DNA from: Antarcticimicrobium sp. | Lineage (GTDB): Bacteria > Pseudomonadota > Alphaproteobacteria > Rhodobacterales > Rhodobacteraceae | NCBI RefSeq assembly: GCF_029212575.1 | Contig: NZ_JARGPK010000081.1 | Span: forward strand, 43,691-107,690 | Direction: 5' to 3' | Length of the DNA stretch: 64,000 bases | The notes under the pieces: generated by a model | Told to the model about the DNA's origin: nothing | What the model saw: only the letters and a program-made list of their open reading frames with translations | Database searches by the model: none | Shown here: piece by piece, positions 1 through 12,554 of the stretch | Position numbering within the stretch: the first letter of the stretch is position 1 | Layout of the letters: each line of letters starts with the position of its first letter | Program-made: the position numbers and the translations under genes

Positions 1-206
1 GCGAGGACCTGTTCGGGGCGACACAGATCCACGTGCTGTTGCAGCACCTGCTGGGCCTGCCGACGCCGACCTATCACCATCACCGGCTGATCCGCGACGC
101 GGCGGGCAAACGGCTGGCCAAGCGCGACGATGCACGGGCGATCTCGAAGTATCGCTCCGAGGGGGCGACGCCAGAGGACATCCGGCGGATGGTCGGGCTG
201 GGCTGA
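1..206 (+). CDS. gluQ: Glutamyl-Q tRNA(Asp) synthetase, C-terminal part (5' truncated by window edge)
   Basis: The first 68 codons read in frame from base 3 to a TGA at 204-206 and are the end of a class I glutamyl-tRNA synthetase-like protein. Visible features are the segment LLQHLLGLPTPTYHHHRLI and the KRLAKRDDA stretch, the counterpart of the KMSKS loop. The protein ends about 20 residues later, with no anticodon-binding domain. That is the shape of GluQRS, which glutamylates the queuosine base of tRNA(Asp), rather than of full-length GltX. The catalytic core and start lie outside the window. The choice between GluQRS and GltX rests on the short C-terminus. Confidence 0.85.
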   Translation, partial: EDLFGATQIHVLLQHLLGLPTPTYHHHRLIRDAAGKRLAKRDDARAISKYRSEGATPEDIRRMVGLG

Positions 207-209
207 GCC

Positions 210-285
210 CTGGATGGGGGCGCTGCCCCCCGCGCTGCGCGCGCCCCCGGAGTATTTTCAGCCAGAAAAAGGCGGCGATGCGCGC
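210..285 (+). repeat. Intergenic hairpin-plus-tail repeat, copy 1
   Basis: Just after the gluQ stop there is a G/C hairpin (GGGGGC-GCT-GCCCCC at about 216-230), a short GC-rich stretch, and the tail CCCCCGGAGTATTTTCAGCC followed by AGAAAAAGG. A related arrangement occurs on the minus strand near 53081-53128, and a degraded tail near 27596-27636. From general knowledge, similar hairpin-plus-tail elements are frequent between genes of Rhodobacteraceae. Here it could also act as a transcript 3' end between the convergent gluQ and hisI. Confidence 0.6.
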
Positions 286-290
286 CAGTC

Positions 291-653
291 TCAGCCCTCC
301 ATCGGTTTCATCAACTCGACCTCTTCGCCGTCGCGCACGGCGGTGTAGAAACAGCTGCGCCGGTTGGTGTGGCAGGCCGGGCCGGTCTGGTCGACCAGCA
401 CCAGCAGGCAGTCGCGGTCGCAATCGATCCGGAAATCCACCAGTTTCTGTACGTGGCCCGAGCTTTCGCCCTTGACCCAGTAGGACTGGCGCGAGCGCGA
501 CCAGTAGGTCACCCGCCCGGTCTCCAGCGTGCGCGCGACCGAGGCGGCGTTCATCCAGGCCATCATCAGCACCTCGCCGCTGGTCGCGTCCTGGGCGATG
601 GCGGGGATCAGCCCGTCGGCGGAAAAGGTGAGCGTGGCTGGATCGAAGGACAT
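291..653 (-). CDS. hisI: Phosphoribosyl-AMP cyclohydrolase HisI
   Basis: A 120-residue cytosolic enzyme of histidine biosynthesis that opens the purine ring of phosphoribosyl-AMP. The family core is clear: GEVLMMAWMN near the N-terminus, then TGRVTYWSRSRQSYWVKGE, then the metal-binding segment with DCDRDCLLVLVDQ and GPACHTNRRSCFY. The Cys and Asp residues that bind Zn and Mg are present. The length matches stand-alone HisI without a HisE domain. It faces gluQ convergently and is divergent from the IscU-like gene. No other his gene is in the window. Confidence 0.96.
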   Translation of the reverse strand: MSFDPATLTFSADGLIPAIAQDATSGEVLMMAWMNAASVARTLETGRVTYWSRSRQSYWVKGESSGHVQKLVDFRIDCDRDCLLVLVDQTGPACHTNRRSCFYTAVRDGEEVELMKPMEG

Positions 654-721
654 GGGCGGAAAACCTTTTGCATCGCGGGATCGGCCCCCTATGTATGGGG
701 AACACGCTACGAGGGAAACCC

Positions 722-1174
722 ATGTCCGGCGACACCGACCTGATCAAGCTCTACTCGGCCCGCATCCTGGCGTTGGCTGCCGACATTCCGCACCTGGGCC
801 GGCTGGACGGCCCGGACGCCACGGTCAAGAAACGCTCGCCACTCTGCGGTTCGACGGTGACCGTGGACGTCAAGGTCAAGGATAACCGGATCGCCGATTT
901 CGGACAGGACGTGAAGGCCTGCGCGCTGGGCCAGGCCTCGGCCTCGGTGGTGGGGGGGGTCATCATCGGCGTGACCCGGGCACAGGTCGAGGCCGCGCGC
1001 GACCAGCTCAAGGCGATGCTGAAACAGGACGGCCCGGCCCCCGATGCCCCCTTCGAGGGGTTGGAGGTGCTGCGCCCGGCGCGCGAATACAAGAACCGCC
1101 ATGCCTCGATCCTGCTGGCGCTGGAGGCCACCGCCGAGGCGATGGAACAGGCCGAACAGGCCGATTGCGCCTGA
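722..1174 (+). CDS. IscU/NifU-like iron-sulfur cluster assembly scaffold protein
   Basis: A 150-residue protein with the NifU_N/IscU fold. Conserved cysteines appear in KKRSPLCGSTVTVDV and DVKACALGQAS, the usual places for cluster ligands. The third IscU Cys is not obvious, although a Cys lies at the extreme C-terminus (QADCA). The ATG at 722 is chosen because GAGGGAAACCC lies immediately upstream; an in-frame start at 668 would add an unrelated leader. It is not next to other isc/suf genes, so the role in cluster transfer is inferred from the family alone. Confidence 0.82.
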   Translation: MSGDTDLIKLYSARILALAADIPHLGRLDGPDATVKKRSPLCGSTVTVDVKVKDNRIADFGQDVKACALGQASASVVGGVIIGVTRAQVEAARDQLKAMLKQDGPAPDAPFEGLEVLRPAREYKNRHASILLALEATAEAMEQAEQADCA

Positions 1175-1222
1175 CGGCACAACGAAATTGAAATCTATAT
1201 CCTTTGGAGAGCGGTACAGGCA

Positions 1223-1867
1223 GTGATCATCCACGGCATTCTGGAACAGATCGTTACATTGTGGGTCGTGATAGACCCGATCGGAACCATCCCTGTCTTT
1301 ATCGCCATCACCGCCGGAGCCGGGGCCGCCCTGCGGCGGAAGATCGCGCTGCAGGCCGCGCTGGTCAGCGCCGCAGTCTTGTTGTTTTTTCTGATCTTTG
1401 GTCAGATCCTGATTGATGCACTTGGCATCGGGCTGAACTCGTTTCAGGTGGCCGGAGGGATTATTCTGTTCCTTTTCGCGCTGACCATGATTTTTGGCGA
1501 AGGCAAGACCGAGGCCGAGCAGCGGGCAATCCCGGACATGGTCGGCGATGAACGGCGCGCCACCAACCCGGCGATCTTTCCCCTTGCGGTCCCCTCGCTG
1601 GCGTCGCCCGGCGCGATGCTGGCCATTGTCATCCTGACGGACAACAAGCGGTTCAGCGTATCCGATCAGGCGATAACGGGTGTGGTTATGCTGGGTGTGA
1701 TCGCCGCCGCCTATCTGTTGATGCGGTTGGCCGAGCCGATCATCCGTCTGATCGGCACGGCTGGATCTGCCATCATCAGCCGGGTAATGGGGATGATCCT
1801 GGCGTCGGTCGCGGCCAACGCGGTACTGACGGCCTTGTTGCAGATCGCCACCACCGGCGAGCTTTAA
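1223..1867 (+). CDS. marC: MarC family integral membrane protein
   Basis: A 214-residue membrane protein of the MarC/UPF0056 family, with about six hydrophobic segments. Family features include WVVIDPIGTIPVFIAIT near the N-terminus, the gap region GEGKTEAEQRAIPDMVGDE, and FPLAVPSLASPGAMLAIVI in the middle. The family is sometimes called NAAT transporters, but its physiological substrate is poorly established. The start is a GTG at 1223, preceded by TTTGGAGAGCGG; no ATG is available nearby. It follows the scaffold gene by 48 bp and may be co-transcribed. Confidence 0.9.
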   Translation: MIIHGILEQIVTLWVVIDPIGTIPVFIAITAGAGAALRRKIALQAALVSAAVLLFFLIFGQILIDALGIGLNSFQVAGGIILFLFALTMIFGEGKTEAEQRAIPDMVGDERRATNPAIFPLAVPSLASPGAMLAIVILTDNKRFSVSDQAITGVVMLGVIAAAYLLMRLAEPIIRLIGTAGSAIISRVMGMILASVAANAVLTALLQIATTGEL

Positions 1868-1902
1868 GGCGACTGCGACCGAATCCGCCGGCCCCTGCTC
1901 CG

Positions 1903-1938
1903 AAAAAAACCGCCGCACCTCCGGGTGGAGGGCGGCGG
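1903..1938 (-). terminator. Rho-independent terminator of the small-protein unit
   Basis: Read on the minus strand, CCGCCGCCCTCC (1938-1927) pairs with GGAGGTGCGGCGG (1922-1910) around a 4-nt loop, giving 12 base pairs with one bulged base. A run of seven T residues (1909-1903) follows directly. It lies about 150 nt beyond the stop codon of the 40-codon gene at 2090-2212 and would end that transcript. No T run follows on the plus strand, so it is not the marC terminator. Confidence 0.8.
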
Positions 1939-2089
1939 CAGGTGAGAGCGTCTCGTGAGGCATCCGGTTGGCGCAGGGCCCGTTGGGCACGGGCCGGACA
2001 GGGATCGGTTGAGGCAGGTCACCCTTGCATCGAACAATGGGACAGAGATGCAGAGCCGTCCGGCACGAGAACGCAGGCAGAAACGGGTA

Positions 2090-2212
2090 TCAGACCAGAC
2101 CGGGCAGGTGCAGCGCGCCCAGCAGCATCGCCATCAAGGCCGCGGCACCCAGCGCATCCTGCAAGAGCGTCTCGCGGCTGGTCGAAAGGGTCGTCTTGAT
2201 CTGGGTCAGCAT
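2090..2212 (-). CDS. Small (40-residue) single-pass membrane protein, possibly SOS-controlled
   Basis: An ATG at 2212 follows an excellent ribosome binding site (GGAGGTG, about 4 nt away). The reading frame encodes a short polar N-terminus (MLTQIKTTLSTSRETLLQD) and one hydrophobic helix (ALGAAALMAMLLGALHLPGL), ending in TGA at 2090. No domain family is recognised. From memory, proteins of this style, with a Ser/Thr/Arg-rich head and a helix ending in HLPG, occur in Rhodobacteraceae as hypothetical proteins. The gene is a self-contained unit: repeats resembling alphaproteobacterial LexA sites lie 80-115 bp upstream and a strong terminator lies downstream. SOS control and a role such as a membrane checkpoint peptide are inference. 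Confidence 0.7.
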   Translation of the reverse strand: MLTQIKTTLSTSRETLLQDALGAAALMAMLLGALHLPGLV

Positions 2213-2290
2213 GGGGTCACCTCCGGGTTTGTCAGACGGTTGATGTTCCGTGTTGACCTTTTGTTCTCATATTTCCTCACGTCCTGTAAA

Positions 2291-2325
2291 GAACTTTTTG
2301 AGAACATTTGTGAACTTTTGGGAAC
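2291..2325. promoter_or_regulatory. Four-fold GAAC direct repeat, LexA-box-like
   Basis: GAAC occurs at 2291, 2302, 2312 and 2322. The first two form GAAC-N7-GAAC exactly, the alphaproteobacterial LexA recognition pattern (GTTC-N7-GTTC on the other strand). The next two spacings are N6, giving a helically phased array. It lies in the 236-bp gap between the recG 3' end and the start of the small membrane protein gene, upstream of the latter. Two further GTTC words at 2245-2248 and 2263-2266 lie between the array and the gene. LexA binding is inferred from the pattern only. Confidence 0.6.
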
Positions 2326-2448
2326 ATCAAGGGCAACCCTCGGAAAAGAAAGATCTTTTCAAAACGCGATTTGTTCCCTCTTTGCACGCCCGGGGCTCCG
2401 CCCGTTCGCAGGCGAAACGCTCCACTGGAGCGTTTCCGGGAAGCCTGC

Positions 2449-6893
<4,445 letters not shown>

Positions 6894-7607
6894 TCAGGCC
6901 GAAGCCGCCAGATGCGTGTCGCTCTCGTCCTCGCGCGGGTCGCGCAACACATAGCCACGCCCCCAGACGGTTTCGATGTAATTGTCTCCGCCGGTGGCCT
7001 GTCCGAGCTTCTTGCGCAGCTTGCAGATGAACACGTCGATGATCTTGAGCTCCGGCTCATCCATGCCGCCATAGAGATGGTTCAGGAACATCTCCTTGGT
7101 CAGCGTGGTCCCCTTGCGCAGGCTGAGCAGCTCGAACATCTGGTATTCCTTGCCGGTCAGGTGCACCGGGGTGCCCTCCGCCTCGACCGTTTTCGCATCG
7201 AGGTTGACCGCGACCTTTCCGGTGTGGATGACCGATTGCGAATGCCCCTTTGAGCGGCGGATGATCGCGTGGATGCGCGCCACCAGTTCATCGCGGTGGA
7301 ACGGCTTGGTCAGGTAATCGTCGGCGCCAAATCCGAATCCCTTGATCTTGCTTTCGGTATCGTCCGAGCCGGAAAGGATCAGGATCGGGGTGTCGATCCG
7401 CGCCATACGGATCTGGCGAAGCACCTCGTGCCCGTTCATGTCGGGCAGATTCAGGTCCAGCAGGATCAGGTCGTAGTCGTAGAGCTTGGCCAGATCTATT
7501 CCCTCTTCGCCCAGTTCCGTCGCGTAGACGTTCAGGTTGGCATGGGTCAAAATCAATTCAATACTTCTCGACGTGGCCGGGTCGTCTTCCACCAATAAAA
7601 CACGCAT
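6894..7607 (-). CDS. ctrA: Cell-cycle/motility response regulator CtrA
   Basis: A 237-residue OmpR-type regulator. The receiver domain (1-120) has the acidic pocket EDD at 7-9, phospho-acceptor D51 in [11 protein letters not shown] and Lys in YLTKPF. The C-terminal winged helix carries [19 protein letters not shown] and [13 protein letters not shown]. Identity to CtrA is close enough to name it. In Rhodobacteraceae CtrA controls motility, gene transfer agents and related traits and is usually non-essential, unlike in Caulobacter. It sits directly downstream of sciP, its known antagonist. GTTAAC half-sites upstream suggest autoregulation. Confidence 0.97.
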   Translation of the reverse strand: MRVLLVEDDPATSRSIELILTHANLNVYATELGEEGIDLAKLYDYDLILLDLNLPDMNGHEVLRQIRMARIDTPILILSGSDDTESKIKGFGFGADDYLTKPFHRDELVARIHAIIRRSKGHSQSVIHTGKVAVNLDAKTVEAEGTPVHLTGKEYQMFELLSLRKGTTLTKEMFLNHLYGGMDEPELKIIDVFICKLRKKLGQATGGDNYIETVWGRGYVLRDPREDESDTHLAASA

Positions 7608-7645
7608 CAGGAAACTCTCCGTGAACTCGCTTTTCCAGTATTGCG

Positions 7646-7669
7646 TTAACCTTGGCGAAAAAAAGTTAA
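7646..7669 (-). promoter_or_regulatory. Paired TTAA(C) half-sites upstream of ctrA
   Basis: About 40-60 bp upstream of the ctrA start, the minus strand reads ATTAAC, then AGGTTAAC 20 bp further on. CtrA consensus sites are TTAA-N7-TTAA, with strong half-sites TTAAC. The spacing here is wrong for a single full box but right in sequence for two half-sites. Autoregulation of ctrA is known in other alphaproteobacteria; binding here is inference. Confidence 0.4.
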
Positions 7670-7715
7670 TCGCATGTTACCGCGATGGAGTTTACCGAGA
7701 GGATACCCAAACAAC

Positions 7716-7994
7716 CTAACGTTGTCTATATGTCTTCAATGCCGTTGCTTTCAAAGCCTTTTCTCCGTGCGTCGTCACGGCCTCGACCCAGGATTTCAAC
7801 TCTTCATCGCTTAACGCATAGCGGGTCTTGGCCTCGGTCTCGGTTATCAGCCCGTAGAGAACCGCCCGAACGACAGCGGCCTTGCGCGACGCCACCCACC
7901 GTTGGGTCGTTGCCGGCGGCAGATCGGCGCGTGTCATCCTGGTTCCGTTCGGCAGCCTGACCGCGCGTGGTCCTTCCACTTTTTTCAGATACAT
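7716..7994 (-). CDS. sciP: CtrA inhibitor SciP (DUF1153)
   Basis: A 92-residue protein matching the small CtrA-inhibitory protein family. It starts MYLKKVEGPRAVRLPNGTR and continues with a helix-turn-helix-like segment (LPPATTQRWVASRKAAVVRA, then GLITETEAKTRYALSDEEL). In Caulobacter, SciP (about 93 residues) binds CtrA and blocks transcription activation. The ATG at 7994 is preceded by AGGGGTTGGAG, and translation begins with the typical family N-terminus. Upstream in-frame starts add an unrelated leader. It is followed after 108 bp by ctrA in the same direction. Confidence 0.93.
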   Translation of the reverse strand: MYLKKVEGPRAVRLPNGTRMTRADLPPATTQRWVASRKAAVVRAVLYGLITETEAKTRYALSDEELKSWVEAVTTHGEKALKATALKTYRQR

Positions 7995-8134
7995 CTCCAA
8001 CCCCTGAGCAGTCCCGCCCCCATGGTCGGCAGCACCTCTTAACGGGTGGTGAAACCGCCCCCTTGCGAGTATCTGGCATTTTCCTATATTCCGACGTACT
8101 TTCCGCACCCCGCCACCAATGAGGAGCCGCCGCC

Positions 8135-9280
8135 ATGGCGCTGGACACCGATGCACCGCTGAACTCGCTGGGCCTGCCCAAACCGCCGGCCGAGACGCGG
8201 GTCGTCGTGGCGATGTCCGGCGGTGTCGACAGCTCGGTCGTGGCGGCGCATCTTTCCGCCGAGGGCTATGACGTGGTCGGCGTGACGCTGCAGCTTTACG
8301 ATCACGGCGCGGCGCTGGCGAAAAAGGGCGCCTGCTGTGCGGGGATCGACATCCACGACGCCCGGCGCGTGGCCGAGGAGCGCGGCTTTCCCCATTACGT
8401 GCTGGATTACGAGAATATCTTCAAGGATGCCGTGATCGACGAGTTCGCCGACAGTTACCTCGCCGGCGCCACCCCGGTGCCCTGCATCCGCTGCAACGAG
8501 CGGGTGAAGTTCAAGGATCTGTTGGAAACGGCCAGGGATCTGGAGGCCGATTGCATGGCCACCGGCCATTACATCCAGCGCAAGATCGGACCGAACGGGC
8601 CGGAGTTGCACAGCGCCGCCGATCCGAACCGCGACCAGTCGTATTTCCTGTTCTCGACCACGCCGGAGCAGCTCGAATTCCTGCGGTTCCCGCTGGGGCA
8701 TCTGCCCGGCAAGGCGGCGACACGCGCGATGGCGGCGGATTACGGGCTGGCGGTGGCCGACAAGCCAGACAGCCAGGACATCTGTTTCGTGCCCAATGGC
8801 GATTATGCCAGCGTGATCGAAAAACTGCGCCCCGGCGCCGTCGACCCGGGCGAGATCGTGCATGCCGACGGTCGGGTGCTGGGCAGCCACGACGGCGTGA
8901 TCCACTATACCATCGGCCAGCGCCGGGGGCTTGGCATCGGTGGCTTGAGCGAGCCGCTTTACGTGGTCAGGCTCGATGTCGACAAGAAGCAGGTCGTGGT
9001 CGGCCCCAAGGACATGCTGGCGACCCGGGTGATCCCGGTGCGCGAGATCAACTGGCTGGGGGATGAGCCGTTCGACAGCCGGCCCGAGTGGCATCTTTCG
9101 GTCAAGGTCCGCTCGACCCGCCCGCCGCGCGAAGCGATCGTGCGGCCGATGTCCCCGACCACGGCGGAGGTCGAATTGCTGACCCCGGAGGAAGGTGTCA
9201 GCCCCGGCCAGGCCTGCGTGTTCTATGAAACCGGGGGCACGAGGATCTTCGGCGGCGGCTGGATCTGGCGGGGCGACTGA
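8135..9280 (+). CDS. mnmA: tRNA-specific 2-thiouridylase MnmA
   Basis: A 381-residue ATP-pyrophosphatase that thiolates U34 of Lys, Glu and Gln tRNAs. The PP-loop [13 protein letters not shown] is at about residues 29-41. The catalytic cysteines are in [14 protein letters not shown] and [13 protein letters not shown]. The C-terminal beta-barrel segment ([13 protein letters not shown] and onward) is complete. The start ATG at 8135 follows AGGAGCCGCCGCC. The gene is divergent from sciP and ends 3 bp from the convergent lpxB stop. Confidence 0.97.
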   Translation: MALDTDAPLNSLGLPKPPAETRVVVAMSGGVDSSVVAAHLSAEGYDVVGVTLQLYDHGAALAKKGACCAGIDIHDARRVAEERGFPHYVLDYENIFKDAVIDEFADSYLAGATPVPCIRCNERVKFKDLLETARDLEADCMATGHYIQRKIGPNGPELHSAADPNRDQSYFLFSTTPEQLEFLRFPLGHLPGKAATRAMAADYGLAVADKPDSQDICFVPNGDYASVIEKLRPGAVDPGEIVHADGRVLGSHDGVIHYTIGQRRGLGIGGLSEPLYVVRLDVDKKQVVVGPKDMLATRVIPVREINWLGDEPFDSRPEWHLSVKVRSTRPPREAIVRPMSPTTAEVELLTPEEGVSPGQACVFYETGGTRIFGGGWIWRGD

Positions 9281-9283
9281 CCG

Positions 9284-10435
9284 TTACAACCGCGCCAGCA
9301 CCGCCCGCGCCGCGCGCAGCCCCGGCGCCTCGCCGCCCTGCCCCAGCCGCTCCATGGTCAGCCGCATGGCGTCTTTCTGCGCGCCGGGATGCTTCAGAAC
9401 CTCCAGCATCGCCCGGGCGATCAGCTCGGGCCGGCAATCGGGGCCGAGGCATTCGGGCACCACGCGGGTGTCGCTGACCAGGTTGACCAGGTTGGCGGTA
9501 TCGACCCGCACCATTGGGCGTACCAGTTGCCAGGTCAGCCAGTTCACCTTGTAGGCCATGACCATCGGCGTGTCGGCCGCGGCCAGTTCCAGCGCCACGG
9601 TGCCGGAGGCCGCAAGCGCAAGCTGCGCGGTGGCGAAGGCGGCGCGCTTGTCGGTCGCTGCGGTCGCGGGACCGGTGTCGCCGGGATCGAGGATCAGCGG
9701 CGCGCCGGGCCAGTCCGATGCCATCTCGCGCACCATCCCCGCCACCGGGGCGGCGGCCGGAACCACCACCTGCAGATCGGGCCGCGCCGCGAGGACCGGC
9801 CCCAGCGCCGTGCCGAAAACCGGCGCGAGCTTTGCGACCTCGCCCTTGCGCGATCCGGGCAGGACCAGCAGCACCGGCACCGCGCCCAGCCCGTGGCGGG
9901 CGCGAAACCGGGATACCTCCCCGGCGGTCGCCACCGGCTCGGCCACCACCGGGTGACCGACGAAATCGCAGGCCATCCCGGCCGCCTGCATATAAGGCGG
10001 CTCGAACGGCAAGAGCGCCAGAACATGATCGATCACCCGCGCCATCCGGTCGGCGCGCTTCGGCCGCCAGGCCCAGACCGAGGGCGCGACATAGTGCACC
10101 GTGCGGACCCTGGTTTCCGCCTTGACCAGACGGGCCACGCGCAGGCAGAAATCCGGGCTGTCGATGGTGATCAGCACATCCGGTTTCACCTCGATCACCG
10201 CGTGCGCGGTCTGTTCGATCCGGCGCTTGAGGTCGAAGTATTTCGGCAGAACCTCGGCGATGCCCATGACGCTGAGTTCATCCATGGGAAAGCGGCTGAC
10301 GAGGCCCTGCGCCTGCATCTGCGGTCCGCCGACCCCGTCAAAGGTGATCCCCGGCGCCAGTTGCCGGAGCCCCTGCATCAGCGTCCCGCCCAGCCGGTCG
10401 CCCGACGGCTCTCCGGCGACCAGAAAGGCGCGCAT
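9284..10435 (-). CDS. lpxB: Lipid-A-disaccharide synthase LpxB
   Basis: A 383-residue peripheral membrane glycosyltransferase (GT19) that joins UDP-2,3-diacylglucosamine and lipid X. Family marks are MRAFLVAGEPSGDRLGG at the N-terminus, ITIDSPDFCLRVA, HYVAPSVWAWRPKR, and VALELAAADTPMVMAYKVN in the nucleotide-binding half. It overlaps lpxI by one base (TGATG) and is the last gene of the envelope block. Length is normal for the family. Confidence 0.97.
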   Translation of the reverse strand: MRAFLVAGEPSGDRLGGTLMQGLRQLAPGITFDGVGGPQMQAQGLVSRFPMDELSVMGIAEVLPKYFDLKRRIEQTAHAVIEVKPDVLITIDSPDFCLRVARLVKAETRVRTVHYVAPSVWAWRPKRADRMARVIDHVLALLPFEPPYMQAAGMACDFVGHPVVAEPVATAGEVSRFRARHGLGAVPVLLVLPGSRKGEVAKLAPVFGTALGPVLAARPDLQVVVPAAAPVAGMVREMASDWPGAPLILDPGDTGPATAATDKRAAFATAQLALAASGTVALELAAADTPMVMAYKVNWLTWQLVRPMVRVDTANLVNLVSDTRVVPECLGPDCRPELIARAMLEVLKHPGAQKDAMRLTMERLGQGGEAPGLRAARAVLARL

Positions 10436-11229
10436 CAGCCCTGCGGCTCCCGCGACCAGAGGAACATGCCCATCCGGTCGCAGGCGGCAATCACCCCGGG
10501 CCGGTCCAGCACGATGACGCCGCCGGCCTCGATCACGATCCCCTCCAGCCCGGCACCGGCGGCGGCGCGCACGGTTTCCGGCCCGATGGCGGGCAGATCG
10601 GCGCGCCGGTCCTGCCCCGGCTTCGGCGCCTTGAACAGCAAGCCGCCTTCGCCATCGGGGCGCTCGGCCAGCGCCGCCAGCATCCAGTCAGTGCCGAACA
10701 CCCCCTCGACCGACAGCGCCTGTCCGCGCCGCACCGCGCAGGCCTGGCCGATATCCGCCGCCGCCATCGCCGCCACGATCCCGGCGCCGCGGGTGGCGTC
10801 GGCACGGTGAATGTCGGTCGGCTGCGCCATCGTGGGGGCACCGGGCGCCATCAGCAGGCCGGGCGCAGCCTCCTGCGCGGGCAGCACGGAAAAACCGGCG
10901 GTCTCGAAGATCCCGATCAGCGCGCGCAACGCCCCGTCATCGCCCGTGGCGAGCGCTTCGGTCAGCACCGGCACCAGCGGCAGCGTCGCGGCGTCGATCG
11001 CCGAGGGATCGATCTGCGGGCGGTCGATCCCACCGGCCATGCAGACGCGGTCGACATCACGTTCCCTGAGGTGTTCCAGCAGGCTGCCCAAGGTCTCGAT
11101 CCGGTAGGTGATATCGACCGTGAGCCGGTCCGGCGGGTTGCTTTCCAGCGCACAGACCAGCGGCGCGATGTCCAGCGTCGCCGATATCGCACCCGGCAGC
11201 GCCCCGCGCCCCGCAAGCAGCGCCAGCAT
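10435..11229 (-). CDS. lpxI: UDP-2,3-diacylglucosamine pyrophosphatase LpxI
   Basis: A 264-residue member of the LpxI family (DUF1009), which replaces LpxH in alphaproteobacteria and forms 2,3-diacylglucosamine 1-phosphate (lipid X). Recognisable segments are LLAGRGALPGAI at the start and, in the C-terminal half, GIVAAMAAADIGQACAVRRG followed by GTDWMLAAL. It is placed between lpxA and lpxB, exactly where the reaction order predicts. The ATG at 11229 lies 3 bp after the lpxA stop. Confidence 0.93.
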   Translation of the reverse strand: MLALLAGRGALPGAISATLDIAPLVCALESNPPDRLTVDITYRIETLGSLLEHLRERDVDRVCMAGGIDRPQIDPSAIDAATLPLVPVLTEALATGDDGALRALIGIFETAGFSVLPAQEAAPGLLMAPGAPTMAQPTDIHRADATRGAGIVAAMAAADIGQACAVRRGQALSVEGVFGTDWMLAALAERPDGEGGLLFKAPKPGQDRRADLPAIGPETVRAAAGAGLEGIVIEAGGVIVLDRPGVIAACDRMGMFLWSREPQG

Positions 11230-11232
11230 GCC

Positions 11233-12018
11233 CTAGCCCCCCGGCGTCAGGAACGAACGGTCGGTCTCGCCCATGACGAAATCGACGATATGGCGCACGT
11301 AATCGCTGTCGGTGTCCTCGCCCAGGCGACGGGCGCGATCCTGAAAGGTGCCCTCGCCCTGGGCCAGCATCTGGAACGCCGCGCGCAGCGCGGTAATGTC
11401 CGAGCGCGCCACCCCCCGGCGCTTCAGCCCGATCAGGTTCAGCCCGTCAAGCTCGCCGCGCGGGGCCTGCACCAGACCATAGGGGATGACATCGTTGGTC
11501 ACCCGGGTCAGCCCGCCGATGATCGCGCCACGCCCGATCCGCACCCATTGGTGCACCCCCGACAGGCCGCCGACGATGACATCGTCCTCGAGCACGCAAT
11601 GACCGGCGATGGCGACATGGTGCACCAGGATCACCCGGTCGCCGATCTGGCAATCATGCGCGATGTGGGTGCCGGCCATGAACAGCCCGTCGTCGCCGAT
11701 CCGCGTGACCCCGCCGCCCCCCGTGGTGCCCGGGTTCATCGTCGCGTGTTCGCGGATCCGGTTGCGGGCACCGATGACCAGCCGGGTATCCTCGCCCTGG
11801 TACTTCAGGTCCTGCGGAATCTCGCCGATCACCGCGAAAGGAAAGATCACCGTGTCCTCGCCGATCCGGGTATCGCCGGTGACCACCACATGGCTTTTCA
11901 GTTCGACCCGATCGCCCAGAACCACCTTGGGGCCGACAACGCAGAACGGGCCGACGACGCAGCCCTCGCCCAGCCGGGCGCCGTCCTCGACAATCGCGCT
12001 GGGGTGTATCCGGCTCAT
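11233..12018 (-). CDS. lpxA: UDP-N-acetylglucosamine acyltransferase LpxA
   Basis: A 261-residue left-handed beta-helix enzyme for the first step of lipid A synthesis. Many hexapeptide repeats are visible (IHPSAIVEDGARLGEGC, VVGPFCVVGPKVVLGD). The catalytic His lies in MAGTHIAHDCQIGD, and a C-terminal helical domain follows. Two ATGs compete. The one at 12027 overlaps the fabZ stop (ATGA) but has AAGGA abutting it; the one at 12018 has AAGGA at 8-9 nt, so it is preferred. The product would begin MSRIHPSAI. Confidence 0.96.
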   Translation of the reverse strand: MSRIHPSAIVEDGARLGEGCVVGPFCVVGPKVVLGDRVELKSHVVVTGDTRIGEDTVIFPFAVIGEIPQDLKYQGEDTRLVIGARNRIREHATMNPGTTGGGGVTRIGDDGLFMAGTHIAHDCQIGDRVILVHHVAIAGHCVLEDDVIVGGLSGVHQWVRIGRGAIIGGLTRVTNDVIPYGLVQAPRGELDGLNLIGLKRRGVARSDITALRAAFQMLAQGEGTFQDRARRLGEDTDSDYVRHIVDFVMGETDRSFLTPGG

Positions 12019-12023
12019 CTCGG

Positions 12024-12488
12024 TCATTCCTTCCGGATATCGACCATCGCGGAGAACTCTGCCTCGGCGGCGGTTTCCCCGGCCACCGTCGCCTTGCCGG
12101 AGAATTTGAAGATCTTGCCGCCGGGCTTGCCGCGCAGGGTGGTCACATGCATCTCGAGCACATCGCCGGGCACCACCTTGCGGCGGAACTTGCACTTGTC
12201 GATGTTCATGAAATAGATCAGCAGGTCGGAATCGATGATATCCATGCCGACCCCCAGCATTACGCCGGCGGTCTGTGCCATGGCTTCGACGATGGTGACA
12301 CCGGGCATGATCGGGGTTCCGGGGAAATGGCCCTGGAACTGCGGTTCGTTCATCGTCACGTTCTTGATGCCACGCGCGGCGCTGTAGCCGTCGATATCGA
12401 CCACCTTGTCCACCAGAAGGAACGGATACCGGTGGGGAAGGATGCGCTGGATCAATTCGATATCCGCGCTTTTCAACTCTGCGGTCAT
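12024..12488 (-). CDS. fabZ: 3-hydroxyacyl-[ACP] dehydratase FabZ
   Basis: A 154-residue hot-dog-fold dehydratase of type II fatty acid synthesis. [13 protein letters not shown] and the active site [20 protein letters not shown] (catalytic His and Glu) are intact. The start at 12488 gives the usual FabZ N-terminus; a 20-residue upstream extension has no family support. It lies between ompH and lpxA. The lpxD gene that often sits at this position is missing. Confidence 0.96.
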   Translation of the reverse strand: MTAELKSADIELIQRILPHRYPFLLVDKVVDIDGYSAARGIKNVTMNEPQFQGHFPGTPIMPGVTIVEAMAQTAGVMLGVGMDIIDSDLLIYFMNIDKCKFRRKVVPGDVLEMHVTTLRGKPGGKIFKFSGKATVAGETAAEAEFSAMVDIRKE

Positions 12489-12554
12489 GGATGGTTTCCC
12501 GTTGTTGAACGTTGCGGCCTGACTAGCAACCCCGCCCGGCTTCGGCAAGCCGCG

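Noticed and set aside
707..1990. Long minus-strand frame across the IscU-like and marC genes
   Set aside because: Opposite-strand shadow with His/Gln/Arg-rich composition; the plus-strand genes have clear families.
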